Of a stretch of DNA of 64,000 bases, positions 8,600 to 17,421 are shown in pieces (the stretch's first letter is position 1; the number at the start of each line of letters is the position of its first letter). A program made the position numbers and the translations under genes. Origin of the DNA: Homoserinimonas sp. (GTDB lineage: Bacteria > Actinomycetota > Actinomycetes > Actinomycetales > Microbacteriaceae). The notes beneath the pieces were generated by a model, which worked only from the letters and a program-made list of their open reading frames with translations, searched no databases and had not been told where the DNA came from. Where the stretch lies: positions 1,047,575 to 1,111,574 of the forward strand of contig JAMLGP010000001.1 in NCBI GenBank assembly GCA_023957835.1. Reading direction: 5' to 3'.

Positions 8600-9358
8600 T
8601 CAGGGCGTTATGGCTTCTCCAAATGAGCAAACGTAGAGTGGATAGGTTTGCGTCGCACCGGCCCAGCTTGCAGCAACCGCAGAATTGTCAATAGCGAACT
8701 GGCTCAGCTCGATCTGGCAATCGGTGAAGGTCACATAGGGCCCAACTGTGGTCAAATCGAATTGCGGATCGGTAGCCACCCCGAAGCCGTATAGAACCTG
8801 AGCCCAGCCTCGAATTGCATCAGGATTGCCGGAAGCCACTGGAGTTATCCCGTGAGTGTTTCCGAGCATTACCCCTACCGAGGCGCAGTAGGCCTGGAAG
8901 GTAGTGAAGTTTCCGGAGAAAACCGGAGCACCATCCATCGAGACGATGGCCACCGGCCCCGACCCCCAGCTTGCACCTGCAGGGGACTGGTCAGTTACGT
9001 CAATTTCGGTCTCCACGTATTGCGGATTCGGGTAGGCGGACTGCCAGCCGGTGCACTGGTTGTCCAGTTCTGCAAGGTCGGCGGCCATATTGGAGGTCGT
9101 TGATTGGGGCTTGTATACCGTCTGGACCAGATCTGCGACTGCACCGTTTGGATCGTGGGCGGTTACCGAGATCCTGAACAGGATGTCCGGGTCGAGTGCG
9201 TTCTGCGTCGGCGGGGCGGAAGTGGCACTCGGCGACGGGGTTTGCTGACTCGGACTCGGACTTGCTGACGGGCCGGATCCCGGTGGAACACAGGCCGTGA
9301 GCGGAACCATGCAGAGCACCAGAAGCAGCGAAATTGGGGTACGGCGGTGAGAATTCAT
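8600..9358 (-). CDS. Predicted secreted lipoprotein, family not recognised
   Basis: 252 residues. A signal peptide (RRTPISLLLVLCMVPLTAC) ends in lipobox LTAC with Cys23 as the lipidation site. A Ser/Pro/Thr-rich linker follows, then a globular domain of about 190 residues containing three further cysteines (NQCTGWQSAYP, FQAYCASVGVML, FTDCQIELSQF). I do not recognise the domain. The Shine-Dalgarno site is strong (GGAGG, 6 nt from ATG). It is last in a minus-strand series after the PQQ-type propeller gene and the polytopic membrane protein, which suggests the three act together at the cell surface. That link is inference from order only. Confidence 0.75.
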   Translation of the reverse strand: MNSHRRTPISLLLVLCMVPLTACVPPGSGPSASPSPSQQTPSPSATSAPPTQNALDPDILFRISVTAHDPNGAVADLVQTVYKPQSTTSNMAADLAELDNQCTGWQSAYPNPQYVETEIDVTDQSPAGASWGSGPVAIVSMDGAPVFSGNFTTFQAYCASVGVMLGNTHGITPVASGNPDAIRGWAQVLYGFGVATDPQFDLTTVGPYVTFTDCQIELSQFAIDNSAVAASWAGATQTYPLYVCSFGEAITP

Positions 9359-9411
9359 CGTTTCCTCCAGTTAGGTCAGATTCTATGGTGGTCTCGACTC
9401 CGTGTCTGCCT

Positions 9412-11190
9412 CTAATCTGCTTCAGTTACCGGTTGCCGGTTGCCAAGCAGGTCGGAGAACATTGCCAAAATCACGGCGACCATGAGGGCAGTTCCGAAGA
9501 GCTGGTCTCCGATGCCGGCGAAGTCGCCAAGGTTGATCGACGCATCCGGGTTTCTGGACAGCGAAGTGAAGGCCAGAACCGTTACCCCAAAAACGCTGCT
9601 TGCAAGATATAGCAGCACTCTCGCGGATCTCGGATACTTTCTGGAAGTCTCATTTGCGTAGTCTCCGTCGGTCAGGAACGACCATACGAAACCGAAGAGG
9701 ACGAGCGCGGCTCCAGTAAAGCCGAGCAGGGCGCTAAGCGGATCAGAGATGAAGTCGTGGCTATTGAACAGGGATGCAACAAGAAGAATCACCGCGAGAG
9801 CACTCGCCCTTTGGACGGTCAATTTCCGCACGATTGCCGCCCAGACGAGAGCAATCAGCCCAGCGGATGTCACGACGAGAGTCAGTGCGCTTCCCGTCCA
9901 GAACCAGTCATTGAGCCCTGCGAGTCCCCCGATTGCCATCGTGGATGCAACGACGCCGACGGCAGCAAAGATTTCCGGAATAAGCTTCTTCCCCCGCTTT
10001 GCGAGCACGAATCCTGCGGCTATCAACCCGATTCCGACAATGAGCCTTAGCAGCCCGAATGAGGTCGTGGAGGAGAGAATTGCAACCAGATTCCTAACCC
10101 AGGCCGTTGAGTCATAGCCGACTCCATAGGTCATCACGATCTGAATCCCGAGCATAAGGATCACGAGCGGAACCAGGGTCACTGAGAACATTGCCGCAAT
10201 CGGAATCGAAAGCGAACCCAGCCGATCGACAAGACCCAGAGCCTTCGATTCTTCCGCTCCCGAGCGCAGTCTTGCGAAGGCAAGCCAAAGCAGCACTATT
10301 AGTCCGATTAGAACCAGCGAACTTAGGATTTCGGGCAACTTTGGCGCCGTGCCATACAGAAATTCCTGAATCGTGCTCCAAATCCGCCAAAGGACAATCA
10401 AACCGAGCCCGATCCAGAGCGCGATCGCCGGAAGCCTCCTCCTTACAAGTCCAATCGCCCAAAGTGCGGTAGAGGTCGAAATTTCTGCGACTGCGAGCCC
10501 GGCGGCTATGGCGGCCGGTACCGCCAATTGACCGATCTCGAACATGATGAGAGAAAGCATTCCCGGTGCGAAATCTATGCCGGTTGGAGCGCTCAGCTCT
10601 GCAGATCTCCACACCCCGATTGCAAAGACGCCCGAAATCAGCAGCAGCACTACAACGAATTCCCACCAGGCGAACCGATGCCGCCTGCGCAACAAGAGCA
10701 GAGCCACTAACCCGGCTATCGAGACGAAAGAGGCGATGTGCCCAATCGAGAAGAACCCCGACGTGTCGAATGCTCCGACGAATACCAGGATGAGGGCAGT
10801 CAGTCCGGTTGAAAGCCAGGCAAGCCAGGCTGACACGTGCAGCACGGCCGTTTGCAGCAGCGAAATCGCAAGCGCTACGAGAAACAGGATCACCCAAAGA
10901 ACCGCTCTGGGAAATGAGTGGACTACCGCGCCGTTGTTGACGGTCAATTCAACCGACTGCCTGATCCAGCCGGAGAACAAAATCGCGGAAACCGCAACTG
11001 CGTAGCCGATGATCGCGATTGCAACTATGGTTTTCAGCCCGAGCGGCCAGGCTTTGGAACGGATACGGCCGTCTCGAATCGGTTCTGCGAGCACGTGATC
11101 AAAGAGATCCCGAACTATAAGCCAGGTCGCCTTTAGCCCTCTGGCTATTAATTCGCGTCTTGTTGTGCGAGTTCCGGATTCTGTCGTCAT
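9412..11190 (-). CDS. Polytopic membrane protein of unknown function
   Basis: 592 residues, with a short charged N-terminus (about 45 residues, DRLFDH/EPIRDGR-type cytoplasmic segment) and then about 15 hydrophobic segments separated by short loops. I see no transporter, kinase or glycosyltransferase signature. Its ATG overlaps the TGA of the PQQ-propeller gene by 4 bp, so the two are translationally coupled and very likely function together. A 53-nt gap separates it from the following lipoprotein gene. The long hydrophobic array with few polar residues resembles an assembly or scaffold protein more than a classical carrier, but that is only an impression. Confidence 0.75.
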   Translation of the reverse strand: MTTESGTRTTRRELIARGLKATWLIVRDLFDHVLAEPIRDGRIRSKAWPLGLKTIVAIAIIGYAVAVSAILFSGWIRQSVELTVNNGAVVHSFPRAVLWVILFLVALAISLLQTAVLHVSAWLAWLSTGLTALILVFVGAFDTSGFFSIGHIASFVSIAGLVALLLLRRRHRFAWWEFVVVLLLISGVFAIGVWRSAELSAPTGIDFAPGMLSLIMFEIGQLAVPAAIAAGLAVAEISTSTALWAIGLVRRRLPAIALWIGLGLIVLWRIWSTIQEFLYGTAPKLPEILSSLVLIGLIVLLWLAFARLRSGAEESKALGLVDRLGSLSIPIAAMFSVTLVPLVILMLGIQIVMTYGVGYDSTAWVRNLVAILSSTTSFGLLRLIVGIGLIAAGFVLAKRGKKLIPEIFAAVGVVASTMAIGGLAGLNDWFWTGSALTLVVTSAGLIALVWAAIVRKLTVQRASALAVILLVASLFNSHDFISDPLSALLGFTGAALVLFGFVWSFLTDGDYANETSRKYPRSARVLLYLASSVFGVTVLAFTSLSRNPDASINLGDFAGIGDQLFGTALMVAVILAMFSDLLGNRQPVTEAD

Positions 11191-13034
11191 GGCGTACCCA
11201 CGATCGTGACACCCTGATAGCTCACAAACGCGAGCAGTCCATCTACAGCAGCCAGGTCGAATCTATTGATCTCGTTATCCAGTGAAGGGAGCTTCCAGGT
11301 CTTGGCTACCCTGCCTTCGGCATCGAGCAGCCTCGCCTCATCCGAGGTGAACAACACGAGCGATTCCCCGTCGGTAACTGCAGAGGCTCCGCCCTCGCCC
11401 GACCAGATAAGTGTTCCGTCATCCGGAGACAGCTCAAAGGACTGCTCCTGCGTTACGACTACGAGCTTTCCGGCCGTCTCCAGCACGCTCCGAACCGATC
11501 CCCGGTAGCTCTTGTTCCAGACAATTTCTCCGGAGGAAACATCCATGGCGGTGATCCCACCGTTCTGATCAACCACGATGAGCGCGGTTCCTATTAGCAG
11601 CGAGGTTGCCGGTTCCCCGGCCTGCGAAGTCCAGGCCGACTTGCCATCCGAAATCCTGAAGGCCCAGACGGTTCCGCCGCGATCGGCGACAATGACTTGC
11701 CCTGAACCGACGACGATATTGGCGCTCACATCTGCCGGAATCTGCCTTTGCCATCGAACTTTGCCGGTGTCGGCATCCAGCAGCTGGACTCGGCCATCCA
11801 GACTAACCACCGCTACTGCAGCATCGCCGCCTGCCTCAGAGGCCGGAACTTCGGCAGGAGTGGAGAGCGTGAGTTCTGCCGTGCGCAGAGTCCAGAGCCG
11901 CACTCCGGTCTCGGAGTACCCGACCACGTCCCGGGTACTCGTAGTTGCAACAATCAGATTGTCGAAGGCGGCCATGGAAAGGACTTCCCCGCCCGGATGC
12001 GCAAACCACTTTCGCTCAAACTTTCCGTTGGAGTAATCCAGGGCGACGAGGTCATTTCCGGTCTGATTGAGCGCGACTATGGTTCCGGACGGAGTGCGAA
12101 TGGGCGAAATCGACAGGGCCAGAATCAGCTTTTGCTCGAGAAAGAAGGGGTCCAGATAGCCGAGCTCCGCGGTGCTTACCGCCCAGCTGTCGATGTCTTG
12201 CCAGCGGACGGGAACTGCAGGCAGTATCGGGATTTGGCCAAGAGCCGACTCGATGGAGGCCGACCCCTGGCTCACTTTGGTTCCATTTATCGTGCCGATT
12301 GCGGCGACTTTGCCCTTGCCTTTGCACCACAAATTGCTTTCGGACCAATCGATGAATGGATCCGACTGCTTGTCCAGATAAGTGCTCGTTCCCTCAGTCT
12401 GGATGCAGTCCTTTAATTCGGCGGTGCTCAGTCCGGAAAGTGAAATCAACTCCTGGCTGGAGGGAGCCACCGCCTTGAAGTTTGAGGAATAGGTGAGGAT
12501 GCCGCCGGGCAGAGCGTCCCCTTTGCTTTGCCATTCGAACCCGACGCCCACGCTCTCGGGTAGTTCCAGGAGCGGCGGGTTGTAGACGAGTCCGAACGAG
12601 CCGCCGTAGCTCGCCAGCAGGCTCACTCCCTCTGAGGAGAGGCGATGCAGGTCTGTGGTCTGGTCCCCTCCCGCAACCGGAGTAGAGGTCTGCCGCCAAA
12701 GCTGAATGGTTCGCATATCCGATTCACTCAGGTAGCTGAAGAGTACAGAGGCGACCTTGTCCGGCAGGAGCAGAATGTCGGAATAGCCGACTGATCGTGC
12801 CGACTCGGAGACGAAGACCGCACCGGCGTCATCGGAATAGGCGTTGCTTTCCCCGTCCTGCGGAACGAAGCCGGCGGCGACCCCGCCCAGTATTTCTGTG
12901 TCCACACTGCCCGCGATGGAGACGAGGCTCCCCGCACCTATCGTGGCGAGCACGATGGTGGCAGAAGTTGCAATGGAGATCGATCTCGAAACCTTTGGCG
13001 CGGGGCGCCTGGCTTCCTGCTGAATAGTCTCCAT
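11187..13034 (-). CDS. Membrane-anchored PQQ-type beta-propeller protein
   Basis: 615 residues. One hydrophobic segment (about residues 20-45) anchors or exports the protein. The C-terminal half (about 320-600) contains repeated propeller blades: LLDADTGKVRWQRQI, AFRISDGKSAWTSQAG, AMDVSSGEIVWNKSYRG, ELSPDDGTLIWSGEGG. This DxxxGxxxW pattern is that of PQQ-like/WD40-like repeats (as in BamB), here without evidence of PQQ binding. The N-terminal half is unassigned. There is no Shine-Dalgarno site. TAATAT lies exactly 6 nt before the ATG, so the message is probably leaderless. It is first gene of the module with the polytopic protein (4-bp overlap) and the lipoprotein, and divergent from the molybdopterin oxidoreductase. 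Confidence 0.8.
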   Translation of the reverse strand: METIQQEARRPAPKVSRSISIATSATIVLATIGAGSLVSIAGSVDTEILGGVAAGFVPQDGESNAYSDDAGAVFVSESARSVGYSDILLLPDKVASVLFSYLSESDMRTIQLWRQTSTPVAGGDQTTDLHRLSSEGVSLLASYGGSFGLVYNPPLLELPESVGVGFEWQSKGDALPGGILTYSSNFKAVAPSSQELISLSGLSTAELKDCIQTEGTSTYLDKQSDPFIDWSESNLWCKGKGKVAAIGTINGTKVSQGSASIESALGQIPILPAVPVRWQDIDSWAVSTAELGYLDPFFLEQKLILALSISPIRTPSGTIVALNQTGNDLVALDYSNGKFERKWFAHPGGEVLSMAAFDNLIVATTSTRDVVGYSETGVRLWTLRTAELTLSTPAEVPASEAGGDAAVAVVSLDGRVQLLDADTGKVRWQRQIPADVSANIVVGSGQVIVADRGGTVWAFRISDGKSAWTSQAGEPATSLLIGTALIVVDQNGGITAMDVSSGEIVWNKSYRGSVRSVLETAGKLVVVTQEQSFELSPDDGTLIWSGEGGASAVTDGESLVLFTSDEARLLDAEGRVAKTWKLPSLDNEINRFDLAAVDGLLAFVSYQGVTIVGTP

Positions 13035-13072
13035 GGGGCAATATTAGGGAACAGGCAACCTATAGTTGACCC
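13035..13072. promoter_or_regulatory. Compact divergent pair of leaderless promoters
   Basis: A 38-bp gap holds two -10-like hexamers: TATAGT (13061-13066) for the rightward gene and TAATAT (complement of 13041-13046) for the leftward one. Each stands exactly 6 nt from its ATG. With normal spacers each -35 would overlap the other's -10, so the two promoters should interfere with one another. Confidence 0.5.
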
Positions 13073-14680
13073 ATGTCTGAATCTCAGACTCAAATCCCCC
13101 GAAGCGCCGGACCTCCTCGAAGAGGTCGATTGCTTGCCGCCCTCGCGGGGGTGGCTTCGGTTGCCGCCGGAATCGGGGCCGCGGAGCTCGTCGCTTTGCT
13201 TACTGCCCCCGGGGCCAGCCCGATCTTCGCTTCGGGCTCGCTCGCGATTGATCTTGCCCCACAGTGGTTGAAGGAGACCGTAATCGGCCTGTTCGGTACT
13301 GCGGACAAGATTGTAATCATCGGCTCGGTAGTTTTGGGCGCGGCACTGATTGCGGCCCTCGCCGGCGTTCTTGAGAACGCGCGTCCGCCCTGGGGCAGAG
13401 TACTCATCGGTGCGCTTGGCGTGCTGACTCTGGTTGCGGCTCTCACCAGACCGGGCGCGGATTACCTCGCCGTTCTTCCGCCGGCAGCGGCCGTGACCGT
13501 CGCCCTGCCGGTGCTCAGAGCCCTGTTGAATCGGCTCCATGCTTTGCCCCACCATGTGCTCCCCTCCGGGCCCCGCACCGTGCGCCGCTCGAGTTCGGAG
13601 GAATTGGAGGGGATCGACAGGAGGCGTTTTCTGGTTGCCAGCGGCCTTGCGGCGGGGCTCGGGATTCTTGCCGCGGTCGGCGGGCAATTGGCCAGCGCCA
13701 GCATCCGAACGGTCGAGGCGGCAAGACGGGCGTTCAGCCTGCCGAAGCCGGCCATCGCTGCGGCGAGTCCCGAATCTGGGAACACTTTCGACATCCCGGG
13801 CCTTAGTCCTCTGGTTACCCCGAACGCCGACTTCTACCGGATCGACACCGCCCTGCTCGTCCCCTCGGTCGACCCGGAAAGCTGGAAGCTCCGAATCTAC
13901 GGACTGGTCGAAACCGAGGTGGAGCTCAGCTTCAAGGAGCTGCTCGCTTTGTCTCTCGAGGAGAGTTACACGACTCTAGCCTGCGTTTCGAACTATGTCG
14001 GCGGTGACCTGATCGGCAACGCGCTTTGGCTCGGCTACCCGATCAGGAAGCTCCTGGCTCAGGCCGGACCGCTTGCCGGAGCTGACATGGTGCTCTCGAG
14101 GAGCGTGGATGGCTTCACCGCGAGCACCCCTTTGGAAGTCCTCACTGACGATCGGAACGCGATCCTCGCGGTCGGAATGAACGGGGAGCCGCTCCCGCCA
14201 GAGCACGGTTTTCCGGTGCGGATGGTGGTGCCTGGCCTCTTCGGATACGTCTCGGCAACCAAGTGGGTCACAGAACTAAAGGTCACGAGGTTTGCCGACG
14301 AGACCGCGTACTGGACCGAGCGCGGCTGGGCGCAGCGCGGCCCGGTCAAACTTTCTTCGAGAATCGACACCCCCGCCACCTCCAGTCGGCTCAGGGCCGG
14401 TCAGGTGGTGATTGCCGGAGTGGCCTGGGCACAGCACACCGGAATTTCCAGAGTTCAGTTGCGAGTCGATGACGGAGCCTGGCAGGAGGCCGATCTCGCG
14501 CAGGCAATCTCTGCAGATACCTGGCGGCAGTGGATGACTACCTGGAATGCGACCGCCGGCCACCACAAGCTCACGGTCCGCGCCTTCGATGCAAACGGAA
14601 TTGCCCAGATCGAAAAGCCCGGCGATGTAGTTCCGGATGGCGCTACCGGACTCCACTCGGTGTTCGTGGACGTGAACTGA
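13073..14680 (+). CDS. Membrane-anchored molybdopterin-dependent oxidoreductase (sulfite oxidase/MsrP superfamily)
   Basis: 535 residues. The first part (about 20-155) has four hydrophobic segments. A Tat-like segment DRRRFLVASGLAAGLGILAA (182-201) follows, then the catalytic domain. The segment TTLACVSNYVGGDLIGNALW carries the conserved molybdenum-ligand cysteine (Cys304), and GFPVRMVVPGLFGYVSATKWVTEL is the diagnostic sulfite-oxidase-fold motif. The C-terminal 110 residues form the immunoglobulin-like dimer domain (VAGVAWAQHTGISRVQLRVDDGAW). This domain order is found in actinobacterial membrane-bound relatives of YedY/MsrP, and the catalytic part should face outward. The substrate (methionine sulfoxide, sulfite or other) is unknown. 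No haem partner is adjacent. Confidence 0.88.
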   Translation: MSESQTQIPRSAGPPRRGRLLAALAGVASVAAGIGAAELVALLTAPGASPIFASGSLAIDLAPQWLKETVIGLFGTADKIVIIGSVVLGAALIAALAGVLENARPPWGRVLIGALGVLTLVAALTRPGADYLAVLPPAAAVTVALPVLRALLNRLHALPHHVLPSGPRTVRRSSSEELEGIDRRRFLVASGLAAGLGILAAVGGQLASASIRTVEAARRAFSLPKPAIAAASPESGNTFDIPGLSPLVTPNADFYRIDTALLVPSVDPESWKLRIYGLVETEVELSFKELLALSLEESYTTLACVSNYVGGDLIGNALWLGYPIRKLLAQAGPLAGADMVLSRSVDGFTASTPLEVLTDDRNAILAVGMNGEPLPPEHGFPVRMVVPGLFGYVSATKWVTELKVTRFADETAYWTERGWAQRGPVKLSSRIDTPATSSRLRAGQVVIAGVAWAQHTGISRVQLRVDDGAWQEADLAQAISADTWRQWMTTWNATAGHHKLTVRAFDANGIAQIEKPGDVVPDGATGLHSVFVDVN

Positions 14681-14686
14681 CCCGGC

Positions 14687-15076
14687 TTAGCTGAGGAGCG
14701 AACCGAGCCAGAGCCCGAACGCGGCCGCGCAGCAGCTCCCGACCAGCGAGCCGAAACCATTGACGAGCGCCGCGGCGAACTTTCGCTCCTGGATCAGCCA
14801 CACGGTCTCGAAGCTCGCTGTCGAGAAAGTCGTGTAGCCGCCGAGGAAACCGGAGCCGATGATCGCTCCCAGTTCCACCGGCAGCAGCCGGGCCGCCGCG
14901 AGGCCCACTATGAAGCCGAGGAGCAGAGAGCCGGAGATGTTTATCAGGATTGTTCCCCAGGGCAGAGCCCTGCCGCCGAAGGACCTGGTCGTTCGAATCA
15001 CTCCGTCGAGAGTGAACCTTGCGGCAGCGCCTATTCCGCCTGCGAGCGCGAGCAGTGCGAACAGCCAGGCGCTCAA
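14687..15076 (-). CDS. crcB: Fluoride channel CrcB/Fluc, first copy
   Basis: 129 residues with four hydrophobic helices, the full length of a Fluc subunit. Diagnostic segments are GGIGAAARF near the start, PWGTILINISGSLLLGF (the Asn of the pore-lining GTxxVNxxG motif) and GFLGGYTTFSTASFE, containing the central-sodium and phenylalanine-box region. Fluc dimers export fluoride passively. This gene overlaps the other crcB copy by 4 bp (ATGA at 15073-15076) and is translated second. Paired copies in Gram-positive bacteria often form one heterodimeric channel. Confidence 0.93.
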   Translation of the reverse strand: MSAWLFALLALAGGIGAAARFTLDGVIRTTRSFGGRALPWGTILINISGSLLLGFIVGLAAARLLPVELGAIIGSGFLGGYTTFSTASFETVWLIQERKFAAALVNGFGSLVGSCCAAAFGLWLGSLLS

Positions 15077-15681
15077 CTTGAACTCCCGGATCGCAGTCTG
15101 TTACCCCGCGGCCGATTGAACAGCGCCCCAATCCAGATCCCAATCGCCGTAGCCACCGCGCCCACCAGTACCGTACCGAGGCCATAGGCGATTCCGGCCC
15201 CAGCCCAACCATCGCCGATAAGTAGCACCGAGTCGACAACGAGCGCACTGTAGGTCGTGAAGCCGCCCATCATGCCGGTGCCGAAAAACAGGCGAAGCGA
15301 CCGTCGCAGGCCGCGGTCTTCACCCCGCCTCGCGAGCGATTCGAGCAGAATCCCGAGCAGCATGGCGCCAGCCAGGTTTACGGTGAAAATGGCCCACGGC
15401 ACCCCGCCGTTTGCCGGCCAGGCGAGGTTGATCGCCTCTCGGGCCGCAGTCCCGACCGTTCCCCCGGTGAACACGGCGAGCAGGTACACCGGCCGGAAGT
15501 GGACTGGCAGCGGACGGCCCTGAGTGCTCTCGTCGACCTCGATGTCGGAATCAAGGGGAAGTTCGGGCCGGTCCTGAGCAAGCTCCCCGCCATCCGGACG
15601 TTCGCCGTCTTCCGGAGCCTCGCCGTCATCCGGAGCCTCGCCGTCATCCGAACGCTTGTCATCATCCGGAAGTTCGCTCAC
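15073..15681 (-). CDS. crcB: Fluoride channel CrcB/Fluc, second copy with acidic repeat N-terminus
   Basis: About 202 residues, roughly 70 longer than a standard Fluc subunit. The C-terminal 130 residues are canonical: GGTVGTAAREAINLAW, PWAIFTVNLAGAMLLGI, GMMGGFTTYSALVVDS. The extra N-terminus is hydrophilic and acidic, built from five 18-bp units coding PDDGEA-like hexapeptides. It probably lies in the cytoplasm, and its role is unknown. The GTG at 15679-15681 is the start I prefer, because upstream in-frame codons read into the divergent gene's promoter. No fluoride (crcB-motif) riboswitch is recognisable in the short upstream gap. Confidence is high for the channel, lower for the start. 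Confidence 0.85.
   Translation of the reverse strand: MSELPDDDKRSDDGEAPDDGEAPEDGERPDGGELAQDRPELPLDSDIEVDESTQGRPLPVHFRPVYLLAVFTGGTVGTAAREAINLAWPANGGVPWAIFTVNLAGAMLLGILLESLARRGEDRGLRRSLRLFFGTGMMGGFTTYSALVVDSVLLIGDGWAGAGIAYGLGTVLVGAVATAIGIWIGALFNRPRGNRLRSGSSS
15580..15669. repeat. Five 18-bp tandem units inside crcB N-terminus
   Basis: Units begin at 15580, 15598, 15616, 15634 and 15652. The third and fourth differ at one base, the others at several. In frame they encode acidic hexapeptides (PDDGEA, PEDGER, PDGGEL). A repeat of this kind can gain or lose units without breaking the frame. Confidence 0.85.
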
Positions 15682-15774
15682 ATCGATAGACCCTATTCCC
15701 TGCGACTGGCAAGCCGAAACCGGCGGTCGCAGGCAATGCAGCGATATACCGCGGGCAATCCACCTCCCAGTCGG

Positions 15775-15786
15775 TATCGTTAGGCC
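15775..15786 (+). promoter_or_regulatory. Leaderless-type promoter of the radical SAM operon
   Basis: TATCGT (15775-15780) stands 6 nt before the ATG at 15787. No Shine-Dalgarno site is present. Confidence 0.45.
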
Positions 15787-17421
15787 ATGACGCCAGCCGC
15801 GAACATCGGGATGCCGCTTCGGGACTACCGAATCCACCGATATGTCAATGCCTTCTGTCCCCGCTGCAATGAAGATGACCCGCTGCGCCCGCTTGAAGAC
15901 GTGCGCAGACTATCCGGCTGGCTCGCCGACCGGGACGGAACTATCTGGCTCGAGCGCGGCTGCCCGGAGCACGGGCTCATCAGCACCATGTATGACGAAT
16001 CGGCTGAGATTCTTCGCTACCTGGAGCAGTGGACTGCTCCGACCAAGGTTCACGGCCCGGACAACGCCTCGAACTTCAAGCCTGTACCTTCCGCTTACGC
16101 AGACGGGCTGCCGCAAATGCAGACCCAGCACACCTGCATTCTGCTCGAGGATCTGACCGACCACTGCAATCTGCGCTGCCCGACCTGCTTTGCAGAATCG
16201 AGCCCGGCAGCTTCTGCCATCGCCCCGCTTGCGGATGTCCTGGCCTCGGTCGACGATCGCCTCGCCAAAGAAAACAACCGCATTGACGTGCTGATGCTCT
16301 CCGGCGGGGAACCCACCCTCTACCCCTGGCTCGAGCAGCTCATCGAGCACCTGGTCGCGCGGCCGGTGGTGCGAATTCTGCTCAACTCGAACGGGCTTCG
16401 AATCTCCCAGGACGACGAGTTCGTCGAATTCCTCAAGAAACACCGCGAGCGGGTAGAGGTCTATCTGCAGTACGACGGCGAATCAGCCGAGGCTTCCACC
16501 TACCACCGCGGTGCGGATATTCGCCGATTCAAGGAGCGGGCGATCGAGCGGCTTTCTGCTGCCGGAGTTTTCATGAGCCTCACCATGACCGCGGCGCTTG
16601 GAGTCAATGACGGAGAAATCGGGGCGGTGATTGAGCGGGCCAAGCGCACTCCGTATGTCGGCGGAGTCACCATCCAGCCCGTGTTCGGCTCGGGGCGCTC
16701 TGCGGGAATCGACCCCAACAATCGACTCACCCACACCGGCGTGCTGGCCCGGCTCGGACCGCAGACCGATGGCGCGATCACCTGGCAGGACCTGACCGCG
16801 CTGCCTTGCAGTCATCCGCACTGCTGCTCGGTCGGCTATTTTCTGAAGGACGATTCAGACGAGTGGAAGTCGCTCGTTGCACTCATCGGCCACGAGCGGC
16901 TCAAGGAGTTCCTCGAACTCAACCCGGATTTGATTGCGAACCGGATCGCGGACTCGAACATCAACAAGGCGATTCGCGGGGTTGTAAAGTCGGCGCTACT
17001 GGACCTGCTTAGCGAGCAGTCATCCCTTTCTCACCCGTCGATGAGCGATATTTGGCGGGATATTTGCGTGAATTGCGACCTCGGGATCGGCACCCTCGCC
17101 ACCCTTGCCGCCTCGAAGCTGCCCGGCCAGCACGATCGGCTGCGCTCGATGCTCGCAGAGCGAGTGCTGCGGATCACGGTCAAACCGTTCATGGACATGA
17201 ACACCATGATCGAAGAGCGGCTTACCCAGTGCTGCGTCCACGTGGCCTCGGTCAATGGCGAGACTTCCGCTCACCAGTGCGTGCCGTTTTGCGCACTTCA
17301 GGCCTGGGCACCCCTCGCCCAGACCCGGATTTCGACCGCCCTCGGAAAGAAGCAAGTACCCCCTGGCGATTCCGCACATGCGGTCCGCGGTGCGAGAAAG
17401 ATCACGGTGAAGGCGAAATGA
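15787..17421 (+). CDS. Radical SAM protein of the Tes/MJ0619-like group (COG1964-type)
   Basis: 544 residues. The N-terminus has a rubredoxin-like metal site, CPRC (24-27) and CPEHG (59-63). The radical SAM core follows: CNLRCPTC with the 4Fe-4S ligands Cys127, Cys131 and Cys134, and SGGEP (172-176). The C-terminal third is rich in cysteines (CSHPHCC, ICVNC, TQCCVH, HQCVPFCALQ), implying auxiliary clusters. This architecture, including CPEHG and the final PFC segment, is that of the MJ0619/Tes group, whose archaeal member joins two lipid tails to make tetraether lipids. Other members are uncharacterised, so lipid chemistry here is inference. It is first gene of an operon: the ATG of the next gene overlaps its TGA, and an Lgt-fold membrane protein follows. 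Confidence 0.8.
   Translation: MTPAANIGMPLRDYRIHRYVNAFCPRCNEDDPLRPLEDVRRLSGWLADRDGTIWLERGCPEHGLISTMYDESAEILRYLEQWTAPTKVHGPDNASNFKPVPSAYADGLPQMQTQHTCILLEDLTDHCNLRCPTCFAESSPAASAIAPLADVLASVDDRLAKENNRIDVLMLSGGEPTLYPWLEQLIEHLVARPVVRILLNSNGLRISQDDEFVEFLKKHRERVEVYLQYDGESAEASTYHRGADIRRFKERAIERLSAAGVFMSLTMTAALGVNDGEIGAVIERAKRTPYVGGVTIQPVFGSGRSAGIDPNNRLTHTGVLARLGPQTDGAITWQDLTALPCSHPHCCSVGYFLKDDSDEWKSLVALIGHERLKEFLELNPDLIANRIADSNINKAIRGVVKSALLDLLSEQSSLSHPSMSDIWRDICVNCDLGIGTLATLAASKLPGQHDRLRSMLAERVLRITVKPFMDMNTMIEERLTQCCVHVASVNGETSAHQCVPFCALQAWAPLAQTRISTALGKKQVPPGDSAHAVRGARKITVKAK

Noticed and set aside
10112-10897. 261-residue open frame out of register within the polytopic membrane gene
   Set aside because: It lies in another frame of the same strand and encodes Arg/Ser-rich sequence, typical of a shadow in high-GC DNA.
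12938-13687. 249-residue minus-strand frame across the divergent promoter
   Set aside because: It would cover the start of the molybdoenzyme and both promoter elements. The composition is that of a shadow.
15682-15786. Fluoride riboswitch upstream of crcB
   Set aside because: No recognisable crcB-motif conserved core was found in about 100 bp.
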